Positions 42,672 through 53,028 of a DNA stretch of 64,000 bases are shown in pieces. The DNA is taken from positions 257,718 to 321,717 of the forward strand of contig NZ_RYEV01000004.1 in NCBI RefSeq assembly GCF_004138485.1. Direction: 5' to 3'. Position numbers and translations under genes: made by a program. This DNA comes from Peristeroidobacter soli (lineage in GTDB: Bacteria > Pseudomonadota > Gammaproteobacteria > Steroidobacterales > Steroidobacteraceae). Position 1 is the first letter of the stretch; each line of letters begins with the position of its first letter. Below the pieces are notes generated by a model that saw only the letters and a list, made by a program, of their open reading frames with translations, ran no database searches and was not told the origin of the DNA.

Positions 42672-45600
42672 CTACGCCGAGTGCACCAGTCTCAGCTGAG
42701 GATGCGTGCGCGTGATGCGGCTGAGCGACTCCACCGACTCCGGCATGGCGATATAGATGCCCTGCGCATACTCGACGCCGATGTCAGCCAGACACTTGAG
42801 CACTTCGGCGCTTTCCACGCGCTCGGCGACGGTCTTCAGGCCCATGGCCCGGCCGATCTGGGTGATGGCCTCGACCATGCTGCGATCGACGTGATCGGTG
42901 GTCACGTTTTGAATGAACGAGCCGTCGATCTTCAGGAAGTCCACCGGCAGGTTCTTCAGATACATGAACGATGACAGGCCGCTGCCGAAATCATCCAGCG
43001 AGAACAAGCAGCCGCGCGCGCGGAACTCGCGCATGAAATGCACGACGTTGGCGAGATTGGAGATCGCCGCCGTCTCCGTGATTTCGAAGCACACGGCCCC
43101 CGGACTCAGGTCGTAGGTCTGCAGCTCGTTGATCAGGAACTCCAGGAACCGATCGTCGTTCAGCGACGTGCCCGACAGGTTGATCGATAGCGTATAGCCA
43201 TGACGCGGATCGCCGTCCGCGCGATAGTGCGCGAGCGCGCCGAGCGCCTGGCTCACCACCCACCGGTCGATCATCGGCATCACGTTGTAGCGCTCCGCCG
43301 CCGGAATGAACTCCGCCGGCTGCACCAGTTCACCGTGCTCACCGCGCATGCGCAGTAGCAGCTCGTAGTGACCGCGCGTGTCGCGGGTCGCACCGATCGG
43401 CACGATGGGCTGGTAGTACAGCTCGAGCCGGTTCTCTTCGCAGGCGCGCGTCAGACGCGACACCCACTGCATCTCGCGATGGCGTTCCGGCGCCGAGCCG
43501 GATTGATACATGTGAACGCGATTGCGGCCCGAGTCCTTCGCCGCATAACAGGCCACGTCGGCCGCCGCCATGACGCTGCCAATATTCTCGCTCGCGCTAT
43601 TGATCTCGACGATGCCGACGCTGACGCCGACGTTCATCGCGCCGTCCTGCCATTCGAAGCGGTATTCGCGAATCGCCTGTCGCAGGTTGTCGGCAATCTT
43701 GGCCGCGCGATCGGCGGTGCAATCCTGGAGCAGCACGCCGAACTCATCGCCACCGAGGCGCGCGATCGTGTCGCTGGTCCGGATGCGAGTCTGCAACAGC
43801 CCGGTGATCTGCTTGAGCAGACGATCGCCCGCCTGGTGGCCGCAGGTGTCGTTCACGAGCTTGAATTGATCGAGGTCGAGGTACATCAACGCATGCGTCG
43901 TGCCCTCATCCGAGCGCGCCGTCAGCAGCGCTTCGTTGAGACGATTCTCGAACTCACGACGATTGATCAGACCGGTCAGCGCATCGTGGCTCGCCTGATA
44001 CGCGAGCGCCCGACGCAGCCGTCGCTCCTTGCTCACGTCATGGAACACCATGACCGCGCCGATGATCTTGCCGCTTCGATCGCGAATCGGCGCCGCCGAG
44101 TCCTGAATCGCGATTTCCTGGCCGCGACGATTCACGAGCACGGTGTGATCGGCGACCGCGATGACCTGCCCTTCACGCAGGGCGCGCGTGACCGGATCTT
44201 CCAGCGGCTCGCGCGTCGCCTCGTTCAGGATGTTGAAGACTTCCCGCAGCTTCCGGCCCTTCGCCTCGGCGCCGTCCCAGCCTGTGAGGTTCTCGGCCAC
44301 GGGATTCAATGTCTCGATGCAACCGTTGGCGTCGGTCGTGATGACGCCGTCGCCGATCGACTGCAGCGTCACCTGCGCCTTCTCCTTCTCCTCGAACACC
44401 GCCGTTTCGGCGCGCTTGCGTTCGCTGATGTCGGAGATCGTGCCTTCGTAGCCGATGAGCTGTCCGCTCCTGTCGCGCACGGCACGCGCGCTTTCGATGA
44501 CGGCGAGGATGGTTCCATCCACCCGGCGCATCTGAAACTCGGCATTGCGAACTTCGCCATCGCGCGCAATGGTCGCAATGATGGCCAGACGTTCGGCGGG
44601 ATCGTGATACATGCTGGCGGGCGGCAGCGCCATCAACTCCGTCGGCGAGGCATAACCGATCATGCGAGCCAGCGCGGGATTCACGGATAGGAAGCGGCCG
44701 TCGCTGGTCGAGCTGTACACCCCTTCCATGACGTTGTCGAACAGGCTTCGGTAGCGGGCCTCGCTGTCACGCAACGCGTTCTCGGCCAGACGTCGTTCGA
44801 TCGCGATGCCCGCGAGCTGCGTCATGCGCGACATCAACTCGAAGTCCCGCCGCAGCGGGCTCTTCGGCGTGCGGAAGTACAACGCCAGCGTGCCGAGAAT
44901 GCGGCCATCGGACGAATGAATCAGCGTGGACCAGCAGCTGCGCAATCCGGCGCCGAGCACCGCATCGCGCGTGTTCTCCCACAATGCATCGCGCGCGATG
45001 TCAGCGACGATGACCTGCCGCTGCAAATAGACGGCTGCCGCGCACGAGCCGTTGCGAGCAGCGATCGCGACGCCTTCCATCGCCTGTGAGTACACGGCCG
45101 GCAGTCGCGGCCCGGAGCACAGATTCAGATGTTTGCCTTCGTCATCGAGCATGCGGATCGCGCTCACGCAATCCGGCGCGACTCGCTCGACGACGTCCGT
45201 GATCGCCTGCAACGTGATACGCAGATCCACGTTCGCCGCGAGACGCTCGAACACGCGCCGCTCACCGGCTGCCAGGAGCTCGGCGCGCTTGCGCTCCGTG
45301 ATATCGGTGATGCTGCCGCGAATCAGGCGCTGACCATGCGACTGCAGCCGAACCCAGCGCACTTCACAAGGAATGTCGTTGCCGAAGCTGTCGCGGAACA
45401 TCCATTCGAGCACCGGCGCTTCTCCCGCCAGCGTGCGATCCAGCTGCGCCCGGTTCGCATGCGATGACAGCGCGCCGTCCGGCTGATGCGGCGGACACAG
45501 CGTATCGGGGCTGCTCTTCAGCAGTGCCTCGCGATCCATCTTGAAAAAGCGCACGGCGTTTTCGTTCACGTCGACCAGACGATTCTGATCGAGATCGACC

Positions 45601-46232
45601 ACCACGATGATCTCCGGCGCGTGCTCGACGAGCGTGCGATAGCGCGCCTCGCTGTCACGCAATGCCGCCTCCGCCATCTTGCGATCGGTGGTATCGCGCA
45701 GACACACGACGAACACTTCGCGGCGATTCATCTTGGTCTTGCTGACGGCGATCTCGGCGGAGAACTGCGTGCCGTCGCTGCGCTGGCCCGTCGTTTCATG
45801 AGGCGCGAGATCGACCTGCGTGTCATCGAGACGCGCGGCGAGCTGTTCCAGCGCGGCGGAGATGGTCTGTTTCGCCGTCATCTGCGGCAGCAGGAAGCTC
45901 AGCGGGCGGCCGATGGCATCGGATTCCGTCTGACCGAATACGCGTTGACCGGTGGCATTGATGGAGGCGATGTGACCGGCATCGTCGACGGTCATGATCA
46001 CGTCCTTGACGTGATCGAGCACGGCCTGCAACTGGCTCGCGGTGCTCTCGCGCAGCTCGCGCGTCAGCGCCGTGGCCTCATCGGACATCAGCTGCATGGA
46101 ACGCACGATGCCCCGGCGCTCCTCATCGGTCTTGCTATAGGCAGCCGTGATCGCGGCAAGCAACTTGCCGAGATCCAGCTCACCGTCCGAGCGCGTCGCT
46201 TCCCTGACTTGCTGTTCGAGCAGTCGATGCAT
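42672..46232 (-). CDS. Multi-PAS/GAF GGDEF-EAL cyclic-di-GMP protein
   Basis: A 1186-residue cytoplasmic signalling protein. Order by residues (approximate): helical start 1-64, PAS 65-195, PAS 196-325, GAF 326-485, PAS 490-620, PAS 620-750, GGDEF 750-915, EAL 920-1180. The cyclase site ARLGGDEFGVLL is intact and preceded by an RTSD I-site for product inhibition. The EAL region has ELL in place of EAL (HYELLLRM) but keeps INLSG, ITETAAI, DDFGSG, FLKIDGSF, ERVES and YAQG, so phosphodiesterase activity is probable. Cyclic-di-GMP turnover here could affect pilus and glycan genes nearby. Signals sensed by the PAS/GAF parts are unknown. Confidence 0.92.
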   Translation of the reverse strand: MHRLLEQQVREATRSDGELDLGKLLAAITAAYSKTDEERRGIVRSMQLMSDEATALTRELRESTASQLQAVLDHVKDVIMTVDDAGHIASINATGQRVFGQTESDAIGRPLSFLLPQMTAKQTISAALEQLAARLDDTQVDLAPHETTGQRSDGTQFSAEIAVSKTKMNRREVFVVCLRDTTDRKMAEAALRDSEARYRTLVEHAPEIIVVVDLDQNRLVDVNENAVRFFKMDREALLKSSPDTLCPPHQPDGALSSHANRAQLDRTLAGEAPVLEWMFRDSFGNDIPCEVRWVRLQSHGQRLIRGSITDITERKRAELLAAGERRVFERLAANVDLRITLQAITDVVERVAPDCVSAIRMLDDEGKHLNLCSGPRLPAVYSQAMEGVAIAARNGSCAAAVYLQRQVIVADIARDALWENTRDAVLGAGLRSCWSTLIHSSDGRILGTLALYFRTPKSPLRRDFELMSRMTQLAGIAIERRLAENALRDSEARYRSLFDNVMEGVYSSTSDGRFLSVNPALARMIGYASPTELMALPPASMYHDPAERLAIIATIARDGEVRNAEFQMRRVDGTILAVIESARAVRDRSGQLIGYEGTISDISERKRAETAVFEEKEKAQVTLQSIGDGVITTDANGCIETLNPVAENLTGWDGAEAKGRKLREVFNILNEATREPLEDPVTRALREGQVIAVADHTVLVNRRGQEIAIQDSAAPIRDRSGKIIGAVMVFHDVSKERRLRRALAYQASHDALTGLINRREFENRLNEALLTARSDEGTTHALMYLDLDQFKLVNDTCGHQAGDRLLKQITGLLQTRIRTSDTIARLGGDEFGVLLQDCTADRAAKIADNLRQAIREYRFEWQDGAMNVGVSVGIVEINSASENIGSVMAAADVACYAAKDSGRNRVHMYQSGSAPERHREMQWVSRLTRACEENRLELYYQPIVPIGATRDTRGHYELLLRMRGEHGELVQPAEFIPAAERYNVMPMIDRWVVSQALGALAHYRADGDPRHGYTLSINLSGTSLNDDRFLEFLINELQTYDLSPGAVCFEITETAAISNLANVVHFMREFRARGCLFSLDDFGSGLSSFMYLKNLPVDFLKIDGSFIQNVTTDHVDRSMVEAITQIGRAMGLKTVAERVESAEVLKCLADIGVEYAQGIYIAMPESVESLSRITRTHPQLRLVHSA

Positions 46233-46420
46233 GTCGTGCTTCTGACGACGCGGTCCTGCGCCGTCATCGTCCCCGCGTTTTTAGTGTGAACCACTACCGA
46301 TGCGAGGCATCGTAAGGCGTTGACGCTCAAGGAGGTGTGAAATGCCTCCAGGTTTTATGTGAAAGCACGGCAAAGCACCGAGGACCCGGCGCGGGTTATG
46401 TCTGATGGCGCAGACAGGGC

Positions 46421-46447
46421 GGCGCCGGCGGCAATAATGCCGGCGCC
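46421..46447 (-). terminator. Hairpin following typA
   Basis: A perfect 9-bp stem GGCGCCGGC/GCCGGCGCC with a 9-base loop lies 13 bp beyond the typA stop in its direction of transcription. There is no clear U-tract, so it may end transcription weakly or protect the mRNA 3' end. Confidence 0.5.
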
Positions 46448-46459
46448 CCTCAGGTGGGA

Positions 46460-48298
<1,839 letters not shown>

Positions 48299-48445
48299 GC
48301 GGGAATTGGGAACCGGTGGGAGGGCAAAAAGGCGCGCATTGTAGAGGCACGGCGGGGGTTCCGGATACCTCCGCCGCATGATTTACGCAAAACCTTAACA
48401 CTGACCCCGGGCTACGCCCGTCCCGGAGGGGCTTTCCTACGCCCC

Positions 48446-48625
48446 CTACCCGTCTAACGCCCTCATTCCGTCGGCCCGTTGCATGCCCGGTCCCGGTGCA
48501 TGGGCCTCGTTCAGGGCCCGGGCACAGTCATCGCAACAGACTTCCACCGCTTTGCCGCCCACCGTCACCTCGATGCCGGGCCCTTCGATCCGGCAATCGC
48601 ACGCCGCACAGGTCCGCTCCGTCAT
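48446..48625 (-). CDS. Small Cys-rich protein, 59 residues
   Basis: A short frame on the minus strand encodes 59 residues starting MTERTCAACDCRIEGPG and containing GKAVEVCCDDCARALNEAH. The CxxC(x)C and CCxxC pairs separated by a small beta-rich stretch look like a treble-clef or metal-binding knuckle of the YHS/TRASH type. GAGGGCGAG precedes the ATG. It is divergent from the AlkB-like gene, and the palindrome at 48685-48712 lies between them, 59 bp from this ATG. Likely a metal or metal-transfer accessory protein; function not proven. The frame and cysteine pattern make a real gene likely. Confidence 0.7.
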   Translation of the reverse strand: MTERTCAACDCRIEGPGIEVTVGGKAVEVCCDDCARALNEAHAPGPGMQRADGMRALDG

Positions 48626-48684
48626 GGTCTCGCCCTCGTTTGCCCACCATGAGTGCAGTGTTGGCCTGGCGCCCGGGCGGCGCT

Positions 48685-48712
48685 GTCACAATCTTTAGCT
48701 AAAGATTTCGAC
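48685..48712. promoter_or_regulatory. 28-bp palindrome, copy 1 (AlkB / small Cys protein)
   Basis: GTCACAATC-TTTAGCTAAA-GATTTCGAC is a dyad whose inner AATCTTTAGCTAAAGATT is perfectly symmetric. It lies 37 bp before the AlkB-like TTG and 59 bp before the small Cys-protein ATG. A 24-base block, TTAGCTAAAGATTTCGACAG followed by CCCC, is identical to copy 2 in the same orientation relative to the downstream gene. It is probably an operator for the AraC-type regulator encoded at 49382-50212. Confidence 0.7.
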
Positions 48713-48749
48713 AGCCCCTGTCATGGATGAGTGTTGAGCTATCGGTGGG

Positions 48750-49406
48750 TTGTTCGCCGGGATTGAGCCATTGCGCCAGCAGGAAGATTTGTTTTCGACG
48801 CGCGGATCGCTGGCCATCGATCCGACTTTCGCCAGCGCGCGGCGGACTGCGCTGGATGCCACGTCGTGGGTCGAGCTCGTGCCGGGGTGGATGTCGGGCC
48901 CGGAATGTTTGTTCGACGCGCTGGCAACGGCGGTGCCCTGGAGTCAGCACTACCGCACCTTGTTCGAGCAAAGATTCCTGGAACCGCGGCTCACCGCTGA
49001 ATATCGCCGCCTGGACCGCGTGCCTCACGACATGCTGATTGCCGCCGCCACTGCCTTGTCGAGCCACTACGGCGTCGAGTACGACAGCCTGTGGCTGAAT
49101 CTGTACCGCAACGGCGAGGACAGCACCGGCTGGCATCGCGACCGGTTCTCGTGCCGGCGGGCCGAATGTATCGTGCCGGTGCTCACACTCGGTGCGACCC
49201 GTCGCTTCCAGCTCAAGCCGCGCGCCGGCGGCCCGTCGATCTCGTTCGCACCGAACTCGGGCGATCTGATCGTGATGGGCGGCCGCTGCCAGCAGGATTG
49301 GGTGCATGGCGTGCCCAAGCTGCCCGAAATACGCGAGCCGCGGATCAGCCTGAACTTCCAAAGCTCGATGCAGGCCGGGCGTCAGCGCAAATTGGCGGAG
49401 CGTTGA
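48750..49406 (+). CDS. AlkB-family 2OG-dependent dioxygenase
   Basis: A 218-residue AlkB-like enzyme. NLYRNGEDSTGWHRDR contains the N-x-Y and iron H-x-D; DWVHGVPK has the second iron His; RISLNFQ corresponds to the R-x-S-x-x-F 2-oxoglutarate site; SGDLIVMGGRCQQ precedes it. This fits the bacterial AlkB/ALKBH2-3 type, which removes alkyl groups from DNA or RNA bases by oxidation. The only in-frame start after the last upstream stop is TTG at 48750, so the true N-terminus is uncertain. Its 3' end overlaps the convergent AraC gene by 25 bp. The upstream palindrome links it to the DUF4331 operon. Confidence 0.88.
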   Translation: MFAGIEPLRQQEDLFSTRGSLAIDPTFASARRTALDATSWVELVPGWMSGPECLFDALATAVPWSQHYRTLFEQRFLEPRLTAEYRRLDRVPHDMLIAAATALSSHYGVEYDSLWLNLYRNGEDSTGWHRDRFSCRRAECIVPVLTLGATRRFQLKPRAGGPSISFAPNSGDLIVMGGRCQQDWVHGVPKLPEIREPRISLNFQSSMQAGRQRKLAER

Positions 49407-50212
49407 AACTGCGCCGGCGTGCGACCGTAGGCCTGTCGAAACGCCGCCGTGAAATGACTGTGACTGGAGAAGCCGAGATCCACGCCGAGCGTCGACAGAT
49501 CATCGTAGCTGCCAAGCAGATCCAGCGCGCGAGCCAGCCGCAGCCGCAGCTGATATCGATACAGCGGCACACCCTCCACCTGCGCGAACGCCTGCGTCAG
49601 ATACACCGGCGACACACCGACCTCCGCCGCGATCTCGGTCAGCGTCCAGCGACGCGAGAGCTCGGAAGAAAGAGTCAGCTTGGCCCGGTCGACCAGCTTT
49701 TGCCGACCGTAGGTTGCGCGGGTCGTCGGTGACGTGCGTTCGCCCAGCGCGCGACGGATCAGCGTCAACGTCAAGGTTTCCGCCTCCAGCAGCTCGATCG
49801 ATTTGTTGAGCAGGGTATGGCGCAGCAGCGCCACCAGGACCTGGGCTCTGGGTTCGATCCGCCAGCGCTGTTTGCTGAACGTCACGGCCGCGCCGTCATG
49901 CAGATGCTCGGTCGGCGCCAGCTCGCGCAACAGGTCTTCGCGGACCGAGATCGACAGACAGGCGTCGCCGCCCTGTACCGGATGACTGATCCGATAGCTC
50001 TCCATTTGATTGAAGCACAGGACCTGATTGGCTTCGGCGACCGCCTCGTTGCTGCCGAGGTGCCGCATGTAGACACCTCGATAAGGAAACACCAGATAGG
50101 TCGAGCTCGGACACTCCTCCGCGCTCTTGTGACGGCACTTGCCATCGCAGAGGACGTCGCGAATCGCGACGGTCTGCGTGTCCAGCAAGTCCTGAATGGC
50201 GAGCTCCGTCAT
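49382..50212 (-). CDS. AraC-family regulator with N-terminal cysteine cluster
   Basis: A 276-residue AraC/XylS protein. C-terminal HTH pair: LTEIAAEVGVSPVYLTQAF and LRLARALDLL, followed by LGFSSHSHFTAAFRQAYGRTP. The N-terminal domain has Cys at about 22, 26, 34, 66 and 85 (LCDGKC then CPSS; VLCFNQ; DACLS), including a CxxxC spaced like the methyl-acceptor site of Ada, though the rest differs from Ada. It is the third gene of a rightmost-to-left operon with DUF4331 and DUF4198, overlapping the latter by 4 bp. It probably acts on the two palindromes in this locus. Inducer unknown; metal, redox or alkylation sensing are possible. Confidence 0.87.
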   Translation of the reverse strand: MTELAIQDLLDTQTVAIRDVLCDGKCRHKSAEECPSSTYLVFPYRGVYMRHLGSNEAVAEANQVLCFNQMESYRISHPVQGGDACLSISVREDLLRELAPTEHLHDGAAVTFSKQRWRIEPRAQVLVALLRHTLLNKSIELLEAETLTLTLIRRALGERTSPTTRATYGRQKLVDRAKLTLSSELSRRWTLTEIAAEVGVSPVYLTQAFAQVEGVPLYRYQLRLRLARALDLLGSYDDLSTLGVDLGFSSHSHFTAAFRQAYGRTPAQFQRSANLR

Positions 50213-51063
50213 GGAAAGCCGAAAGTCAGACTGGAGAAGGTCGTGTCGAAGTCTACCTCGGCCGGCGCCGGGACGGGCTTGCTCCAGACCACGTTCAACA
50301 ACCAGGTCCCGTACGGTGTCAGCGGAAAACTCGCCCGGCCCGACGCGTCCGTCCGACGCGCCTCGACCGGTGCATCGTCATGCTCCAGTTGCGTGAGCTT
50401 CACGAGCGCGCCTGCGAGCGGCTGCCCCTCGAAATACACGCGCACCGGCAAGTCCCCTGCGCTCGCTGAGTAAGGACTGCGTTCCGGCACGATCTCCAGC
50501 GTCAGTCCCAGCGGCGTCGTGACATGTGCCTGAGATCGACGATCAACCGCTCCGTGCTGCACGATGGCCTTCGAGACGCGGCGATAACTCTCCGCCGTAT
50601 CCGCCGACATCTTTCCAGCGCGCTCACGATAGTCGAGCGCCGGCGTGAGCCCTTCATCGCGAGCATAATCATTGAACCGCTGTGCCGGTAACGCGCTGCG
50701 GCCGCCATTGTCCGTTTCCAGCACGACGACATACGTACCCGGCGCATCGAACTGCAGACGACCGTCGTCGTTCGCACCGCGCAGATGCAGATCGGCACGC
50801 ACGTCGTGCGATGTTCCATCCGGCGCGACAGTAACGAAGCGCGAGATCCGGTTGGAGCGGATCTGCGATCGCTGTCGCTGCGCGCCGTGCCCGACCTGTA
50901 ACGTGATCGGAATCGACGCGTCCGGTGGCGACCAGTACTGCAGTGGCTGGATCCAGAAGTCATGCGCGCTCGCACCGGACGTGACGAAGATCCCAGCCAG
51001 CAGGATTGCGCCCCACATGCAGCGACGCGCGTCATTCCCGCTCAATGGATGACGGCACTTCAT
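50209..51063 (-). CDS. Exported DUF4198-type protein
   Basis: A 284-residue periplasmic protein. The signal peptide (WGAILLAGIFVTSGASA) is cleaved before HDFWIQPLQYW, the AHDFW start that marks DUF4198 proteins, some of which are annotated with metal (cobalt or nickel) transport loci. The body is made of beta-sandwich domains, ending in GRASFPLTPYGTWLLNVVWSKP. It overlaps both neighbours by 4 bp (ATGA), so DUF4331, this gene and AraC form one unit. A metal-binding or transport-accessory role is suggested by the family, not shown here. Confidence 0.82.
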   Translation of the reverse strand: MKCRHPLSGNDARRCMWGAILLAGIFVTSGASAHDFWIQPLQYWSPPDASIPITLQVGHGAQRQRSQIRSNRISRFVTVAPDGTSHDVRADLHLRGANDDGRLQFDAPGTYVVVLETDNGGRSALPAQRFNDYARDEGLTPALDYRERAGKMSADTAESYRRVSKAIVQHGAVDRRSQAHVTTPLGLTLEIVPERSPYSASAGDLPVRVYFEGQPLAGALVKLTQLEHDDAPVEARRTDASGRASFPLTPYGTWLLNVVWSKPVPAPAEVDFDTTFSSLTFGFP

Positions 51064-52244
51064 GGTGCCGCCAGGAATGGAAATTCCGTGATCGAATGTT
51101 CGTGGTCGTCGCGGTCGACACCGTCATCGATGCCGGTCGCCTGCCCCATCGACAACACCGAGCGATAGACATCGATGGCATCGTCATTCGGCGTCCTGCC
51201 GCCGCAATACATCATCATCGCGTCCTGACCGGCCAGGGCCGCGAACTCGACCGAGAAGAATTCGCCGCAGATCGTCGATTCGCTGTTGACCCAGAGCCGG
51301 TCGTCGGCAAGCACGGTGGCGAGCGCTCGATAGCGTGCCGGCGAGGCCGTCTTCATATCGGCCAGCAGCTGATTGCCGCACTTGCCATCGAAGCCATCGT
51401 AGATCCCCAATGTTCGCTCCATCTCGGCGATGAACTCAGCGCCAGTCGCCGGCGTCGCGCCGTTGTAACGCTCTTTCAGCCGATCGCTCGTTGCTTCGTC
51501 CGAGAACGATCCCAGGAGCGCATTGCCGGTGAGCGGGCGGCCCATGCGATCTATTTGTTTGTTTGCATTCGCCGTCGTTGCCCACACCGCGAGCATCGTG
51601 CCGCCGCGATCGACGACATCCAGATCCACCGAAACCACCAGCGACGCCGGCGTCCAGCCCACGAGGAAGTTCTTCGCCGGACCACCGCCCGTGTGACGCC
51701 ACGTGTCGAGAATCGACCGGGCGGTTGCTTCGCTGAACATCGGACAGCCCGCGACATCGTTCTTTGCGCTGCCCATCATCGCGTCCGCGGCCACGGCATA
51801 TGCCTCTCGCGTGCCCTTCACGTTGTTGTAGAACGGATCGTCACGCAGCCCCGCGAACACGCGCAGGTGCTTGTTCCGACCCTCCAGACCCTTGGAGTCG
51901 CTCGCATCGCCGCTCGCGACGTCGGCATTACCCACCTTACAAAAGACGTTGTGAGCCGTCGCAATCCGACAGACGATGTCCGTCGTTGCATTGGTTTGTC
52001 CGAACCGTCTGCCGCTATCGATGTGGAACACGTACTCGAGCTGTTCCGAGAACGTGTGCCCCACGATCGTCATGACCAGGTTGAGCCGGCGCGCGTCGTG
52101 CGAAGTCCAGGCAAATACATCGCCGATATCGGCGCGCGGGTCGGCGATCACGCTGGGTGTGTCGAGATGATCGGCTGCAAACAAGGGACTGGCGGCCAGC
52201 ATCGCGGCCCCAACCAATGCGCGATTCCTGATTTGCTGTGTCAT
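51060..52244 (-). CDS. Exported DUF4331 protein
   Basis: A 394-residue secreted protein: signal peptide ALVGAAMLAASPLFA, then AADHLDTPSVIADPRADIGDVFAWTS, the DUF4331 signature (in parts HLDTP and DIGDVFAW). The rest is a large beta-rich region with several cysteines and FLVGWTPASLVVSVDL. DUF4331 proteins have no assigned function and often sit in stress-induced, ECF-sigma or peroxide-linked operons. It is the first gene of the operon with DUF4198 and AraC, and the palindrome copy 2 ends 58 bp upstream of its ATG. The presence of two exported partners suggests an envelope process. Confidence 0.85.
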   Translation of the reverse strand: MTQQIRNRALVGAAMLAASPLFAADHLDTPSVIADPRADIGDVFAWTSHDARRLNLVMTIVGHTFSEQLEYVFHIDSGRRFGQTNATTDIVCRIATAHNVFCKVGNADVASGDASDSKGLEGRNKHLRVFAGLRDDPFYNNVKGTREAYAVAADAMMGSAKNDVAGCPMFSEATARSILDTWRHTGGGPAKNFLVGWTPASLVVSVDLDVVDRGGTMLAVWATTANANKQIDRMGRPLTGNALLGSFSDEATSDRLKERYNGATPATGAEFIAEMERTLGIYDGFDGKCGNQLLADMKTASPARYRALATVLADDRLWVNSESTICGEFFSVEFAALAGQDAMMMYCGGRTPNDDAIDVYRSVLSMGQATGIDDGVDRDDHEHSITEFPFLAAP

Positions 52245-52302
52245 GCGTTCCCTCCATCGCCAAAGATGGACCAGACGATAGACACGGAGCGCCGACGGGG
52301 CT

Positions 52303-52331
52303 GTCGAAATCTTTAGCTAAGTGATTTCGAC
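52303..52331. promoter_or_regulatory. 29-bp palindrome, copy 2 (DUF4331 operon)
   Basis: GTCGAAATC-TTTAGCTAAGT-GATTTCGAC has perfect 9-base outer arms and the TTTAGCTAA core, with one extra base compared with copy 1. It ends 58 bp before the DUF4331 ATG. Distance and sequence match copy 1 relative to the small Cys protein, which argues for one regulator acting on three transcription units. Confidence 0.7.
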
Positions 52332-52377
52332 GGGAGGGTAACGGACGCGGCTGGACCGCGTCCGTCGAGGAGCGGAC

Positions 52378-52986
52378 TTACTTCTTCTTCGGCGCGGTGG
52401 TTTCTTCGGCCGGCAGCGACTTGATGGACTCGCCGGTCGCATCCTTCGGCGGCGCCGCCTTCTGCTGAGTCACCGGCTGGCCGACCACGAACGGAATCGA
52501 GAAGGTCCGGTTCAGGCCCGAGCCTGCGATCTGCGTGTTCACCGAGGCGGTGATATAGAACACGCCGGTGCGATCCGGCAGGACGGAGATCTTGTGACGG
52601 TACGGCTTGTCCGCTTCCACCGACGTGAACGAGGCGGTCAAGGGCCCGGCGAGCGTGATGCCGTCCATGCCGGCCAGCGTCGCTTCCATCGAATCGACGC
52701 CGGCGCTCGGAATGAACGCGATATCGAGCTCGGTCGGCACGCCGAGCGTCGGCTTGCCGCTGAACTCATAACGGATGTTCACGGCCGCGCCCGGCTTGCC
52801 GTCGCCCACCGCTCTGGCGAACGTGGCGGTCTCATCCTTCGGAGCCGCTGCCACCGGCTTGGTCGGTGCCTTGGCGGGCGCCGCCGCTTCGGGCTCGGGC
52901 TCGGAGCTGCAGGCCCCCAACAGGGCCAGCGTGGCCACCGGAATACACACCAGCAAACGCCGCGGTGAAAGCTTCATCCTGATCAT
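52378..52986 (-). CDS. Predicted lipoprotein, unknown function
   Basis: A 202-residue protein with a lipoprotein signal peptide and lipobox LLGAC (Cys about residue 26), followed by a Pro/Ala/Glu/Lys-rich linker and a beta-rich domain (VNIRYEFSGKPTLGVPTELD, LAGPLTASFTSVEADKP). The C-terminus is Lys/Pro/Thr-rich. It is likely anchored in the outer membrane facing the periplasm. It stands alone between the DUF4331 operon and the metalloprotease gene. No family was recognised. Confidence 0.78.
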   Translation of the reverse strand: MIRMKLSPRRLLVCIPVATLALLGACSSEPEPEAAAPAKAPTKPVAAAPKDETATFARAVGDGKPGAAVNIRYEFSGKPTLGVPTELDIAFIPSAGVDSMEATLAGMDGITLAGPLTASFTSVEADKPYRHKISVLPDRTGVFYITASVNTQIAGSGLNRTFSIPFVVGQPVTQQKAAPPKDATGESIKSLPAEETTAPKKK

Positions 52987-53028
52987 GCCTCTATTATGAC
53001 GCGCTTCGGTCTCAACGCACGCGGTGGC

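Noticed and set aside
43368-44690. A 440-codon plus-strand frame inside the GGDEF-EAL gene
   Set aside because: Antisense to a protein with intact domains; the translation is Arg/His/Ala-rich with no motif.
48411-48440. GC-rich stretch before the small Cys gene as a terminator
   Set aside because: The arms are short and imperfect with no T-tract.
51006-52316. A 436-codon plus-strand frame opposite the DUF4331 operon
   Set aside because: Antisense to DUF4331 and no motif; the shared 4-bp overlaps of the minus-strand genes support those instead.
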